A DNA stretch of 64,000 bases, from positions 1,057,501-1,121,500 of the forward strand of contig NZ_CP028923.1 of NCBI RefSeq assembly GCF_005166025.1. Reading direction: 5' to 3'. Below are positions 27,350 to 35,715 of this stretch, piece after piece. Numbering within the stretch: the first letter of the stretch is position 1; every line of letters starts with the position of its first letter. Source of the DNA: Mangrovivirga cuniculi. GTDB taxonomy: Bacteria; Bacteroidota; Bacteroidia; Cytophagales; Cyclobacteriaceae. A program made the translations under genes and the position numbers. Under the pieces are notes generated by a model. It searched no databases and had not been told where the DNA came from. It worked only from the letters and a program-made list of their open reading frames with translations.

Positions 27350-28234
27350 TCATTGTTTCAGGGTAGCTTTTCTGGAATATTCTTCAAGAGTAATTGAAGG
27401 TTTACCCAATTCTTTCCAGGTTATTTCAGATTCAAATTTTTCCGGGTATTTATTCAGGGCAGTCAGGATTTTATATATGTAATTCATTTTCGAAGAGAAA
27501 AGAGATAAGAACCATAATAATCTGATAGGCATTTTCTTTATGCTAAGATCTTTTTCAGATAAGTTTTTTTTGAAAATCTCAGCTGCTTGATCAGCCTTAA
27601 ATGCTTCCAGACCCTGGACAGGGTAGTGTTTGTTCTCATTAAGGAGCTTTTTGAAAGAATAGGCAACTTGCTTGCCATAATCCGAACCTGCAATGAAGTA
27701 CATTGGATGTTTCGATTCCCCGGCAAGCATGATCTTACCATCCTGAACATAGTCACCTTTATCAAAATTTTCCATAAACGAAGATGGATAAAAAATAGTA
27801 AAGGGAATTCCACAAGTTTTAATAGAATTAACAGCTTGCTCTTTTATATCAAACACCCACCAATGAAAACCGGATGATTTATTATGATTTTTCACTAATG
27901 AAGAGCAAAGAGCAATTCTCTGAACACCTGCGATTTTAGATTTCTTTATTATACTATTCAGGCCATCTCTTTCAGCAAGCCATTGGTTTTTCTTATCGTT
28001 GGGTTTTACACTGAGGTTTATATAAACCCCTTCAGCACCAACAAGAGTATTTTCAATGTCTTGTTCGTTTTTTAGATTTCCGGAAATGAATTCAACAGAA
28101 TGAGGAAGTAATTTTTTAGCCTTTTCAATATCCCTGACTAATGCCCGAATATGAAAACCTTCATTTATTAACTCTTTTACTACCGGGACACCGAGCATGC
28201 CAGTTGCCCCGAAAACTGCGATAGTTTTGATCAT
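27350..28234 (-). CDS. NmrA/NAD(P)H-binding family protein
   Basis: A 294-aa atypical short-chain dehydrogenase. GATGMLGVPVVKEL is the NAD(P)-binding fingerprint at residues 9-22. It shows the extended NmrA-like layout without an obvious YxxxK pair. It lies 23 bases upstream of the carotenoid desaturase on the same strand and may be cotranscribed with the carotenoid genes, though no carotenoid role is shown by the sequence. The reduction of an aldehyde or quinone-type substrate is the usual guess for this family; I cannot name one here. Confidence 0.8.
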   Translation of the reverse strand: MIKTIAVFGATGMLGVPVVKELINEGFHIRALVRDIEKAKKLLPHSVEFISGNLKNEQDIENTLVGAEGVYINLSVKPNDKKNQWLAERDGLNSIIKKSKIAGVQRIALCSSLVKNHNKSSGFHWWVFDIKEQAVNSIKTCGIPFTIFYPSSFMENFDKGDYVQDGKIMLAGESKHPMYFIAGSDYGKQVAYSFKKLLNENKHYPVQGLEAFKADQAAEIFKKNLSEKDLSIKKMPIRLLWFLSLFSSKMNYIYKILTALNKYPEKFESEITWKELGKPSITLEEYSRKATLKQ

Positions 28235-28310
28235 GATTATAACTTTGCAGGAAGTTATCGCTAAAATATTATATTATCAAACAGGGATGTGAGTTAAGAA
28301 GAGTAAAAGA

Positions 28311-28394
28311 AAAAGCCTTCTGAATAATTCTGCAGTATGAAGAGAAGTTTACCAATATTTTATTACCGGGTAAGAATTTGTTTCAGAAGGCTTT
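28311..28394 (-). terminator. Long-loop inverted repeat, likely minus-strand terminator
   Basis: Perfect 13-bp inverted repeat AAAGCCTTCTGAA (28312-28324) and TTCAGAAGGCTTT (28382-28394) with a 57-base spacer. On the minus strand the second arm is followed by TTTTCTTTT. It lies about 90 bases after the stop of the dehydrogenase gene at 28482. The spacer is too long for a classical terminator; it might be a structured RNA or the remains of a small mobile element. Confidence 0.5.
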
Positions 28395-28481
28395 CGTTAA
28401 ATCTAAACCTATTTAAATGTAGAATATTTTAAAACTTCTCACATCACCTTATTAGGGGGATATTTTATTGATTTTTATCCC

Positions 28482-29420
28482 TTATTTGTGGGTTAAATAG
28501 GTTTTAAGGTTGTTAATACTCATATCCATGATTCTTTTTCTGGACTCATATGCGGCCCAGGCCATATGAGGGGTAATAATAATGTTGTCTAAATCTAATA
28601 GAGGATGATTTTCTTGTGGAGGCTCATTTTGGAGGACATCAAGTGCTGCCCCAGAAATAGAATTTTTATCCAGGGCTTTCTTTAAATCTTTCTCATTGAT
28701 TAGTCCGCCGCGAGATGTATTTATCAGGATGGCAGATTCTTTCATTTTGTGGAAGACTTCTTTATTAAAGCATTCCTTATTCTGATGAGAAAGGGGGGCA
28801 TGTAAAGAAATTACATCGCTTTGAGAGATGAGTTTATCAAAACCGACAAATTCATGATTAGTCTCCTTTTTTGACCTGGAATGGTATATAACATTCATTC
28901 CGAGTGATTCAGCTATTTTTGCTGTTTGCTGACCAATATTGCCATATCCATAAATCCCCATTGTTTTATCTTTCAATTCAATGACAGGACCGATGGTATA
29001 AGAAAAATCACTTTGAGCAGCCCATTCGTTTCTTCGGACACTAAGATTATGGCCTGCCACTTTGTTAGTTATGGCTAGCAGTAAAGCGATAGCATGTTGT
29101 GCTACACAGAACGTACCATAACCCGGAGTGTTTTTTACGGTAATATTTTTTTCTTTGCAATAGTCAAGATCTATGTTATTTACACCTGTAGCAGTTACGG
29201 CAATGAATTTAAGTTTTGGTAATTGCCTGAGAATATCTTCTGTGAGTTTTGTTTTATTGACCACAAGGACATTTGCATGTTCACACTTAGAAACAACTTC
29301 TTCATCTGGCAAGTGATCATACACGGTAATGTTTCCAAATTCTTTCCATGGATCCCAATTGAGATCGCCGGGATTTAATGCTCTTCCATCTGTCACCACA
29401 ATAGTTAAGTTGTCAGTCAT
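28482..29420 (-). CDS. D-2-hydroxyacid dehydrogenase
   Basis: A 312-aa NAD-dependent dehydrogenase of the glycerate/lactate/phosphoglycerate dehydrogenase type. Motifs: GIYGYGNIGQQTAK (nucleotide binding), LINTSRGGLINEKDL (catalytic Arg region) and IITPHMAWAAYESR (catalytic His). I use ATG 29420 (MTDNLTIVVTDGR); the frame is open from 29480, but the extra 20 residues lie inside the upstream gene and have no family match. The overlap with that gene is 8 bases. The natural substrate is uncertain; glycerate or hydroxypyruvate is likely. Confidence 0.88.
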   Translation of the reverse strand: MTDNLTIVVTDGRALNPGDLNWDPWKEFGNITVYDHLPDEEVVSKCEHANVLVVNKTKLTEDILRQLPKLKFIAVTATGVNNIDLDYCKEKNITVKNTPGYGTFCVAQHAIALLLAITNKVAGHNLSVRRNEWAAQSDFSYTIGPVIELKDKTMGIYGYGNIGQQTAKIAESLGMNVIYHSRSKKETNHEFVGFDKLISQSDVISLHAPLSHQNKECFNKEVFHKMKESAILINTSRGGLINEKDLKKALDKNSISGAALDVLQNEPPQENHPLLDLDNIIITPHMAWAAYESRKRIMDMSINNLKTYLTHK

Positions 29421-30471
29421 AAACATTATAGGAATGGAATACGAATTTACATGATCTAAAAAAGAAAAGGAGGGTCGCAAGGAAAAGAATCATCGTAGCA
29501 GCAACCAATGCCTGATGCTTTGGCTCATAATATCTGATATCATCTCTTTTTTTGATCAGCTTGAAAAAAGGTTGCTGGTCAAAAAGAAAGACATCAAAAA
29601 AGAACTTAGTTCTGTCCAGAAACTCATTGAAAAAGATCTTTGTATTGATTTTTCCCTGCACTGATATGCTTAGTGGCAAGATTTCATAATATCTTGCCAT
29701 TATCACCAGTTTGTCCAGCAAATATTTATTTCCTACGAAAATCACCCGTTTATTTCTATTATGATCAATAAAGTTAATTAATCCATCATACAGGGTTTTG
29801 TCATCTCGGTTAATAGTAATATATCGTTCCCTGACTCCCGTTTGCCTGGAAATTTCTTTAGAAGCATAATTGGTAAACGTTGAATCCGTGAGGGAGTCGC
29901 TCATAATGTAAAAATATTTAACATGACCACTATCATAAACATTTACTGCTGCATTAACTATTGATCTGATATTATGCCATGTTTCTTCATCACTTTCACC
30001 GAGTCCTTTTTTTATAGTAACCACGGTAGGATATCTTCCAGCTTTTAATTCTTTATATTCATAGCTTTTTTTGACTTCATAAGCCATTAGGGTGAGATTA
30101 CAAAAAATTAGAATTGCACCAAGGGTAAGTACTGAAACAGTAAGCTTATGTAAAAGCCAGAATCCAATGCGTTTCGACTTTTTATTCGTAAGGATATATT
30201 TTTTAAAAAACAATTCTGTGAAAATCGATATTAGCGACCATAGCAGAGTGATTCCACTTAATATTGCCACAATAGCAAGATGATTCCAAGAGTCAGCATA
30301 TTGCGAATAATCGGCTATGCCTGACCAGATAGTAAAATCATCAACCATTTCTGCAGGAACAGTTGAAATAGTATCACTGGAATAAAGAATCACCAAAAGT
30401 AAAAACGTTGTGGTGAGGATAAATACCAGGTTGACGAAAAAATTTAAAGCTATTTTGGGCAGATCGGACAT
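29413..30471 (-). CDS. Membrane protein with soluble domain, unknown function
   Basis: A 352-aa protein that I do not recognise with confidence. Hydrophobic segments lie at about 12-30, 62-82 and 104-130, then a soluble region (about 140-310), then a C-terminal hydrophobic segment (about 326-345). The soluble part includes YFYIMSDSLTDST, YITINRDDKTLYDGLINFI and KRVIFVGNKYLLDKLVIMA; the alternating strand and helix layout is faintly like the DUF218/SanA group, but the match is weak. It overlaps the dehydrogenase gene by 8 bases, so the two are cotranscribed. No catalytic residues can be named. Confidence 0.65.
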   Translation of the reverse strand: MSDLPKIALNFFVNLVFILTTTFLLLVILYSSDTISTVPAEMVDDFTIWSGIADYSQYADSWNHLAIVAILSGITLLWSLISIFTELFFKKYILTNKKSKRIGFWLLHKLTVSVLTLGAILIFCNLTLMAYEVKKSYEYKELKAGRYPTVVTIKKGLGESDEETWHNIRSIVNAAVNVYDSGHVKYFYIMSDSLTDSTFTNYASKEISRQTGVRERYITINRDDKTLYDGLINFIDHNRNKRVIFVGNKYLLDKLVIMARYYEILPLSISVQGKINTKIFFNEFLDRTKFFFDVFLFDQQPFFKLIKKRDDIRYYEPKHQALVAATMILFLATLLFFFRSCKFVFHSYNVYD

Positions 30472-30537
30472 CTGACTATTAAAATTAAAAATACGTTTTC
30501 GCTAAAATATAACTTTTTATTTAAAGTGTTTAATAAA

Positions 30538-31884
30538 TCATAGCATCTCATTTGCGAGATTGGCAAGCTCTGATCTTTCTCCTTTTTCAAGTGTAACATG
30601 AGCATACAAAGGATGATCTTTTAAGCGATCGATCAGGTAACTCATACCATTACTTTGAGAATCAAGATAAGGAGTGTCAATTTGCCTGATATCACCTGTA
30701 AAAATAATTTTGGTGTTTTCTCCGGCTCTCGTAATTATTGTTTTGATTTCATGAGGAGTCAGGTTTTGAGCTTCGTCAATAATAAAGATAATATTAGAGA
30801 AAGACCTTCCGCGTATATAAGCCAGCGGAGTGATCATCAGCTTTTCTTTGTTGACCATTTCTGTGATCCTGATAAATTCCTTATCTGTTTCATTCCATTG
30901 ATTTTGAATGAATTTAAGGTTATCCCACAGGGGTTCCATATATGGGTTTAACTTACTTTTAATATCTCCCGGCAAATACCCGATGTCTTTATTAGAGAGA
31001 GGCACAATAGGTCTGGCCAGGTATATCTGTTTAAATTCGCGTCTTGATTCTAATGCTGCAGCTAATGCTAATAGCGTTTTACCGGTACCGGCAATTCCCT
31101 GGATGGAAACCAGCTTAATTTCCGGATTCAGAATAGCATGCACAGCGAAAGTTTGCTCAGCATTTCTTGGCTTGATACCATATACAGGCCTTTTTTCAAC
31201 TTTTTCGAGGCATTTTGTTTCCGCATTGAAATAGCATAGTACTGAGCCGGAATCACTTTTTAAAATTGAAAATTCATTATCCACCGGTTTCTTATCAAAG
31301 ATATCTTCCCAAGGGATATGTTCATTTTGATGAAGTGCATCGATATATTTATTATCTACATTTTCATAGATTTTTTTTCCGGTGTATAAAGTATTCAGAT
31401 TAGATACTTTCCCGGTTTCGTAATCTTCAGCGACAAGTTCCAGTGACTTGGCTTTCAGTCTTAAATTAATATCTTTTGTAATAAATATAACCTGCTTATC
31501 GCTTTCTGATTCCTGTAGTTTTAATGCAGCATTTAATATTTGATGATCGTGTTTATTATCGTTAAAAATTCTTAGTGCGTTAACCTTGCTATCAAGGTCC
31601 ATGAGTACTTTAAACTTTCCCTTTTTAGAACTCTTTCCCGGCTGGAGAGGTATCCATTCATCAAGTTTATGACCTTTGGCAAGTCGATCCAGCAACCTGA
31701 TAAATTCTCTTGCTTCAAAATTCAATGAATCATTTCCTTTTTTGAAATTGTCCAGCTCCTCCAGAACAGTGATCGGAATAGCGACATCGTGTTCTTCAAA
31801 GTGCATGATAGCATCATGAGCATAAAGGATTACGGATGTATCAAGGACAAATACTTTTTTAGGGGAAGATTTCTTTTTAGCCAT
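30538..31884 (-). CDS. PIN-PhoH family ATPase
   Basis: A 448-aa fusion of an N-terminal PIN-type ribonuclease domain and a PhoH ATPase. PIN domain: VFVLDTSVILYAHD (with Asp15) and ITVLEELDNFK, with further acidic residues to about 150. PhoH domain: Walker A GIAGTGKT at 263-270, and the Walker B-like IIDEAQNLTPHEIKTI, followed by IIFTGDIRQID. The family (PhoH2-like) couples RNA cleavage with ATP-driven unwinding in characterised homologues. Whether it belongs to a toxin-antitoxin module cannot be seen; no small partner gene is next to it. Confidence 0.92.
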   Translation of the reverse strand: MAKKKSSPKKVFVLDTSVILYAHDAIMHFEEHDVAIPITVLEELDNFKKGNDSLNFEAREFIRLLDRLAKGHKLDEWIPLQPGKSSKKGKFKVLMDLDSKVNALRIFNDNKHDHQILNAALKLQESESDKQVIFITKDINLRLKAKSLELVAEDYETGKVSNLNTLYTGKKIYENVDNKYIDALHQNEHIPWEDIFDKKPVDNEFSILKSDSGSVLCYFNAETKCLEKVEKRPVYGIKPRNAEQTFAVHAILNPEIKLVSIQGIAGTGKTLLALAAALESRREFKQIYLARPIVPLSNKDIGYLPGDIKSKLNPYMEPLWDNLKFIQNQWNETDKEFIRITEMVNKEKLMITPLAYIRGRSFSNIIFIIDEAQNLTPHEIKTIITRAGENTKIIFTGDIRQIDTPYLDSQSNGMSYLIDRLKDHPLYAHVTLEKGERSELANLANEML

Positions 31885-31971
31885 ATGGAAAGGTTAATTG
31901 TGTAAATCAATAGCTTTCCAATTAAGATAGAAAAAGAGGTAGGAAAATTATATTAATAATATATCTTTTTT

Positions 31972-32646
31972 TTATTTAAGGGCTTTCTCGTTAGCCAGTT
32001 TTTGGTCAGCTAATTTGAAAACATCCTCTTTATCAGAAGGATAGACCTCCAGGACCCCTGCGAGCACAAGAGTTACTAAAATTTTGGAAGCCGGCACTTT
32101 GGGTAAACCGGCTTCTCTCATATATCCTTTAAGTGTGATTTCATTAAATTCTGCTAAATAATTCAATAAAATTCGCTCATTCTCACCATACTCAAACCAT
32201 ACATCTCTTTGCTGGCTTTGTTTGCGGATGATTTCGAGAACCTCTCTGCTGGCCTGTATGCTACGGTCATCAACTCTGACATATGCTCTGCCAAATTTTT
32301 GTCCTGGTTTCTCTAGGGCATAGTGGGGTTTTTTCCTGCTTTCCTGGATGTCATAGGAAAGGATTGTTTTTTGATCTCTTGTGACGATTGTCTCCAGGGT
32401 AAAAGAAAGCTGTGGGCGGATAAGCTTTTTTATAGCTCCTTCCATTTCGTAAATATCTTCATCCGGATATTTTAATCCACTGATTTCTTTTTCATCTGAG
32501 ACACCAATGAGTACTTTTCCTCCTGTAGAATTAGCGAAAGCCACCATTTCCCGAACAATTTTTTCAGGATGGTTAACTTTTTTCTTGAATTCAATATGCT
32601 GACCTTCTCCCTGCCGGACAAGGTTTTTCAACGTCTTAAAGTCCAT
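31972..32646 (-). CDS. AlbA_2 (Schlafen-like) domain protein
   Basis: A 224-aa protein with the AlbA_2/Schlafen-like domain in its N-terminal half: GEGQHIEFKKKVN, then REMVAFANSTGGKVLIGVSD, the family signature. The later half has a winged-helix look (NEITLKGYMREAGLPKVPAS). Related proteins are nucleic-acid binding or regulatory and sometimes have an ATPase-like fold. It lies after (on the minus strand) the AAA ATPase gene at 32706 with about 60 bases between them, and before the PhoH gene. Confidence 0.8.
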   Translation of the reverse strand: MDFKTLKNLVRQGEGQHIEFKKKVNHPEKIVREMVAFANSTGGKVLIGVSDEKEISGLKYPDEDIYEMEGAIKKLIRPQLSFTLETIVTRDQKTILSYDIQESRKKPHYALEKPGQKFGRAYVRVDDRSIQASREVLEIIRKQSQQRDVWFEYGENERILLNYLAEFNEITLKGYMREAGLPKVPASKILVTLVLAGVLEVYPSDKEDVFKLADQKLANEKALK

Positions 32647-32682
32647 TTTTTCTAATTACCAGGTACTCAAAAAAAGAGATTG

Positions 32683-32690
32683 CAAATCTA
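32683..32690 (-). promoter_or_regulatory. Possible -7 promoter element of the AlbA_2 gene
   Basis: On the minus strand this reads TAGATTTG, matching the Bacteroidota -7 consensus TAnnTTTG, about 37 bases before the start at 32646. No convincing -33 TTTG is seen at the expected distance, so this is weak. Confidence 0.3.
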
Positions 32691-32705
32691 AGGCAATAAG
32701 ATTAA

Positions 32706-34223
32706 TTAAATATCGTCATCTTCAAATTTATCAAAATCGTCAATGCTAAACATACTGCTAAGGAGATCTCCGAATGAATGACCACCAATAAGTTGCTTTT
32801 TGCTTAGCATACTGTATTCAGCTAAACCGTGGAGGGCAAACTCCATGAACAGATGCTTTTCTGTTTCACCAATATCTTTTATGTTGTCTTCAATTAGTTT
32901 TTTAAGACCGGGAACTTTTTCAAGTGTTTCTTTGTAATCCTTTCCGGAAGCATTGATCAATAGATCAATTTTATTTCCACCTCCAAACCATTCAGTGAGT
33001 GATTTGTAAGGATTACCTTCCTTTAATTTTCTCGTTTGTTCAGGATCTGGAAAATACTCAGTAAACTGGGTTCTGATAGCTTTGCCAATCAGGTTTTGAG
33101 CAACAATTCCGGGACCTTCCTGCTCACCTTCATAAACCAGCTCCACTTTTCCAGTGATTGATGGTATAATTCCTGAAAGATCTCCTATTCTGGCCGTGAC
33201 CTGATCTTCACCCGACTTTAATCGTCTTAATTCTGCAGTACTGGCAAGGTTTTCAAATGCAGTTATTGTTAACCTTGCACTGACGCCACTTTTTACATCT
33301 ACATATTCGCTTTGTCTTGCTTCAACAGCAACTTGTTCAACTAAATCTTTGATAAGCTCGGGTATAACAACTTTTTGTTGTTGATCTACCGAAAGCTTAG
33401 CTTCCTGAGCAGTAATATGTTTGCTAATATATATTGATTTAGGATAGTGAGTGATTATCTGACTACCAATTCTATCTTTTAAAGGTGTAACTATACTTCC
33501 CCTGTTAGTATAATCTTCCGGATTAGCAGTAAAAACAAATTGTATGTCGAGTGGTAATCGAAGTTTAAAACCTCTGATTTGTATGTCACCTTCCTGAAGG
33601 ATGTTAAATAAAGAAACCTGTATCCTTGCCTGTAGGTCAGGGAGCTCGTTTATTACGAAGATTCCTCTGTGTGACCGTGGTATGATACCAAAATGGATTA
33701 CTCGTTCATCAGAATACGGTAGTTTAAGTGAAGCTGCTTTTATAGGATCGACATCACCAATCAAATCAGCAACTGATACATCGGGTGTAGCTAATTTTTC
33801 ACTATAACGTTCTTCTCTGCTTAACCAGAATATTGGAGTTTCATCACCATGCTCAGCTATTAAATCTTTTGCTTTTCGACTTAGTGGTTGCATGGGATCG
33901 TCATTCATTTCGCTACCAGCAACTACAGGGATCACCGAATCGAGTAATTTGACCATTTGCCGGGCAATTTTTGTTTTTGCCTGACCTCTTAATCCTAAAA
34001 GATTAATATTATGTCTGGATAGAATAGCCCGTTCAATCTCCGGAATAACTGTTTCTTCATATCCCCAAATACCTTCAAATACATCTTCCTTATTCCTTAG
34101 CTTTATGATTAGGTTTTCTCGTAACTCATCTTTTATTGAACGAGGTTTATAGCCGGCTTTTTTAAGTTCGCCAAGAGTATTTATTTTCAATAGCTCATCA
34201 TGAGCAAGATCGAAATACGACAT
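32706..34223 (-). CDS. MoxR/magnesium-chelatase-I-like AAA ATPase
   Basis: A 505-aa AAA+ ATPase. Walker A is GLRGQAKT at 77-84. FVINELPDLQARIQVSLFNI carries the Walker B-like ELPDL. IQFVFTANPEDYTNRG is the sensor 1 segment typical of ChlI/MoxR ATPases. It lies 12 bases after the VWA-domain gene on the same strand. Such AAA plus VWA pairs act together as chelatase-like or chaperone-like machines in which the VWA protein recruits the substrate. The substrate here is unknown. No chlorophyll or cobalamin gene is nearby, so a metal-chelatase role is not supported. Confidence 0.88.
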   Translation of the reverse strand: MSYFDLAHDELLKINTLGELKKAGYKPRSIKDELRENLIIKLRNKEDVFEGIWGYEETVIPEIERAILSRHNINLLGLRGQAKTKIARQMVKLLDSVIPVVAGSEMNDDPMQPLSRKAKDLIAEHGDETPIFWLSREERYSEKLATPDVSVADLIGDVDPIKAASLKLPYSDERVIHFGIIPRSHRGIFVINELPDLQARIQVSLFNILQEGDIQIRGFKLRLPLDIQFVFTANPEDYTNRGSIVTPLKDRIGSQIITHYPKSIYISKHITAQEAKLSVDQQQKVVIPELIKDLVEQVAVEARQSEYVDVKSGVSARLTITAFENLASTAELRRLKSGEDQVTARIGDLSGIIPSITGKVELVYEGEQEGPGIVAQNLIGKAIRTQFTEYFPDPEQTRKLKEGNPYKSLTEWFGGGNKIDLLINASGKDYKETLEKVPGLKKLIEDNIKDIGETEKHLFMEFALHGLAEYSMLSKKQLIGGHSFGDLLSSMFSIDDFDKFEDDDI

Positions 34224-34235
34224 AGTGGATTTTTT

Positions 34236-35339
34236 TTAAAACTGTTTACGTTTATTTCTTCTATAATCCTCAAAAATCAGGTCACCCAATCCTTTGAGGC
34301 TCGAGTAATATGCGTTACCCTGGTTTGCCATTGTAAATTCTCTGACAAACTCCTGAAGCCATGGATCTGAAGCGATCATAAATGTGGTGATCGGAATATT
34401 TATTTTTCTACATTGTACAGCGAGGTCCAATGTTTTGTTAAGAATCTTTTTATCGAGACCAAAACTATTTTTATAGTATTTGACACCAACTTTCAGACAG
34501 GTAGGCTTACCATCGGTAATCATAAAAATCTGTTTATTCCTATTCTTCCTTCTTCTGAGAATATCCATTGCCAGCTCAAGTCCTGCAACGGTATTGGTGT
34601 GGTAGGGACCTACCTGTAGATAAGGGAGATCCTTAATTTCAATTTGCCAGGCATCATTTCCAAATACAATAATATCAAGCGTGTCTTTTTTATATTTGGT
34701 TGTGATCAGCTCGGCTAAAGCCATTGCTACTTTTTTGGCCGGTGTGATTCGATCTTCTCCATATAAAATCATTGAATGGGATATATCGATCATAAGGACT
34801 GTGGAGGTTTGAGTTTTATACTCATTTTCTACCACCTCGAGGTCACCCTCTGTTAGCATGATGTCACCGAAACCATGATTAATTTGAGCATTTCTGAATG
34901 ACCCTGTAAAATCAATTTGATCAGGTGTGTCGCCAAACCGAAATTCTCTTTTGTCTGTTCCTCTTTCATCTCCCTGGCCGCTATGTGGAGTGTGATGATT
35001 TCCGCTACCACTTTTTTTCAGTTTCCCGAAAATTTCCTCAAGGGCATTTTTTCTTATGGATTGTTCAGATTTGCCTGTTAATTCAATTTTTCCTGATTGA
35101 TTATCTTCCGTGATATAGCTTTTTTTCCTGAGGTCTTCTATAAAATCGCCCATACCGTATTCATCATCGGTGAGATTGTGATGCTTGTCCAGATTATTCA
35201 TCCAATTAAGGGCTTCTGAAACATCACCGGAGGTATAAACCATCAATTCTAAAAAGATCTTTAAAAGCTGATCGAATTTTTTACCCCCTTGCTGAGGATC
35301 AGGTTTATAGTCAGAAAATCGATATCCTAGCATAATCAA
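34236..35339 (-). CDS. VWA-domain protein, partner of the AAA ATPase
   Basis: A 367-aa soluble protein. The C-terminal VWA domain holds a full metal-site motif, DISHS at 185-189 (Asp185, Ser187, Ser189), followed by further acidic positions (GEDRITPAKK, then FMITDGKPT). The N-terminal 150 residues are helical and partly disordered (a glycine/serine/histidine-rich stretch near 112-125). It is the first gene of the AAA/VWA pair and probably begins the minus-strand unit that continues into the ATPase. The partner it acts on is not known. Confidence 0.87.
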   Translation of the reverse strand: MIMLGYRFSDYKPDPQQGGKKFDQLLKIFLELMVYTSGDVSEALNWMNNLDKHHNLTDDEYGMGDFIEDLRKKSYITEDNQSGKIELTGKSEQSIRKNALEEIFGKLKKSGSGNHHTPHSGQGDERGTDKREFRFGDTPDQIDFTGSFRNAQINHGFGDIMLTEGDLEVVENEYKTQTSTVLMIDISHSMILYGEDRITPAKKVAMALAELITTKYKKDTLDIIVFGNDAWQIEIKDLPYLQVGPYHTNTVAGLELAMDILRRRKNRNKQIFMITDGKPTCLKVGVKYYKNSFGLDKKILNKTLDLAVQCRKINIPITTFMIASDPWLQEFVREFTMANQGNAYYSSLKGLGDLIFEDYRRNKRKQF

Positions 35340-35531
35340 TTACTTTACTTAGATTAAACTAATAAAAATCTTAATAGTTACAACAGGATAATTAATATTC
35401 TAAAAATGTTTAAAAAGCATCAAAACCTTATATCACTTTGTAAAAAGTAGAATATTCCTTTAATTAGAATATATTTTTTAACATTTTAGCGTTTTAATTA
35501 CGACGTAAATAAAAATTTTTGTTTAATTCTG

Positions 35532-35553
35532 GTCTCATACATTAGGATGAGAC
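35532..35553 (+). promoter_or_regulatory. 5'-leader hairpin before the small lipoprotein
   Basis: Perfect 7-bp inverted repeat GTCTCAT (35532-35538) and ATGAGAC (35547-35553) with an 8-base loop, 21 bases upstream of ATG 35575. It could be an operator or an mRNA leader stem. The sequence gives no way to choose. Confidence 0.45.
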
Positions 35554-35574
35554 GTACGACAAATACCTTAAGAA

Positions 35575-35715
35575 ATGAAAAGAGTTAAAAAAGTAGTAGC
35601 TTTCAGTGCAGCAGTAGCATTATTTTTTGTAAGCATGAGTTGTACTCAATATACTTGCCCTACTTATACAAAAGTAGATACTGAGAAGTCAGTAGAGAAA
35701 ACTGTTGATGCTTAA
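35575..35715 (+). CDS. Very small lipoprotein, 46 aa
   Basis: An ORF of 46 codons on the plus strand: MKRVKKVVAFSAAVALFFVS is a lipoprotein signal, followed by MSC with Cys23 as lipobox. The mature 24 residues (CTQYTCPTYTKVDTEK...) contain a second cysteine and a CPTYTK segment. It has a 235-base upstream region with a hairpin, an unusual amount of space for this compact genome. The stop overlaps the end of the convergent SDR gene by 4 bases. I do not recognise a family; it is reported because the signal sequence and lipobox are clear. Function unknown. Confidence 0.7.
   Translation: MKRVKKVVAFSAAVALFFVSMSCTQYTCPTYTKVDTEKSVEKTVDA

Noticed and set aside
32706-35339. Magnesium or cobalt chelatase function for the AAA/VWA pair
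   Set aside because: No chlorophyll, cobalamin or haem genes nearby and no chelatase large subunit.
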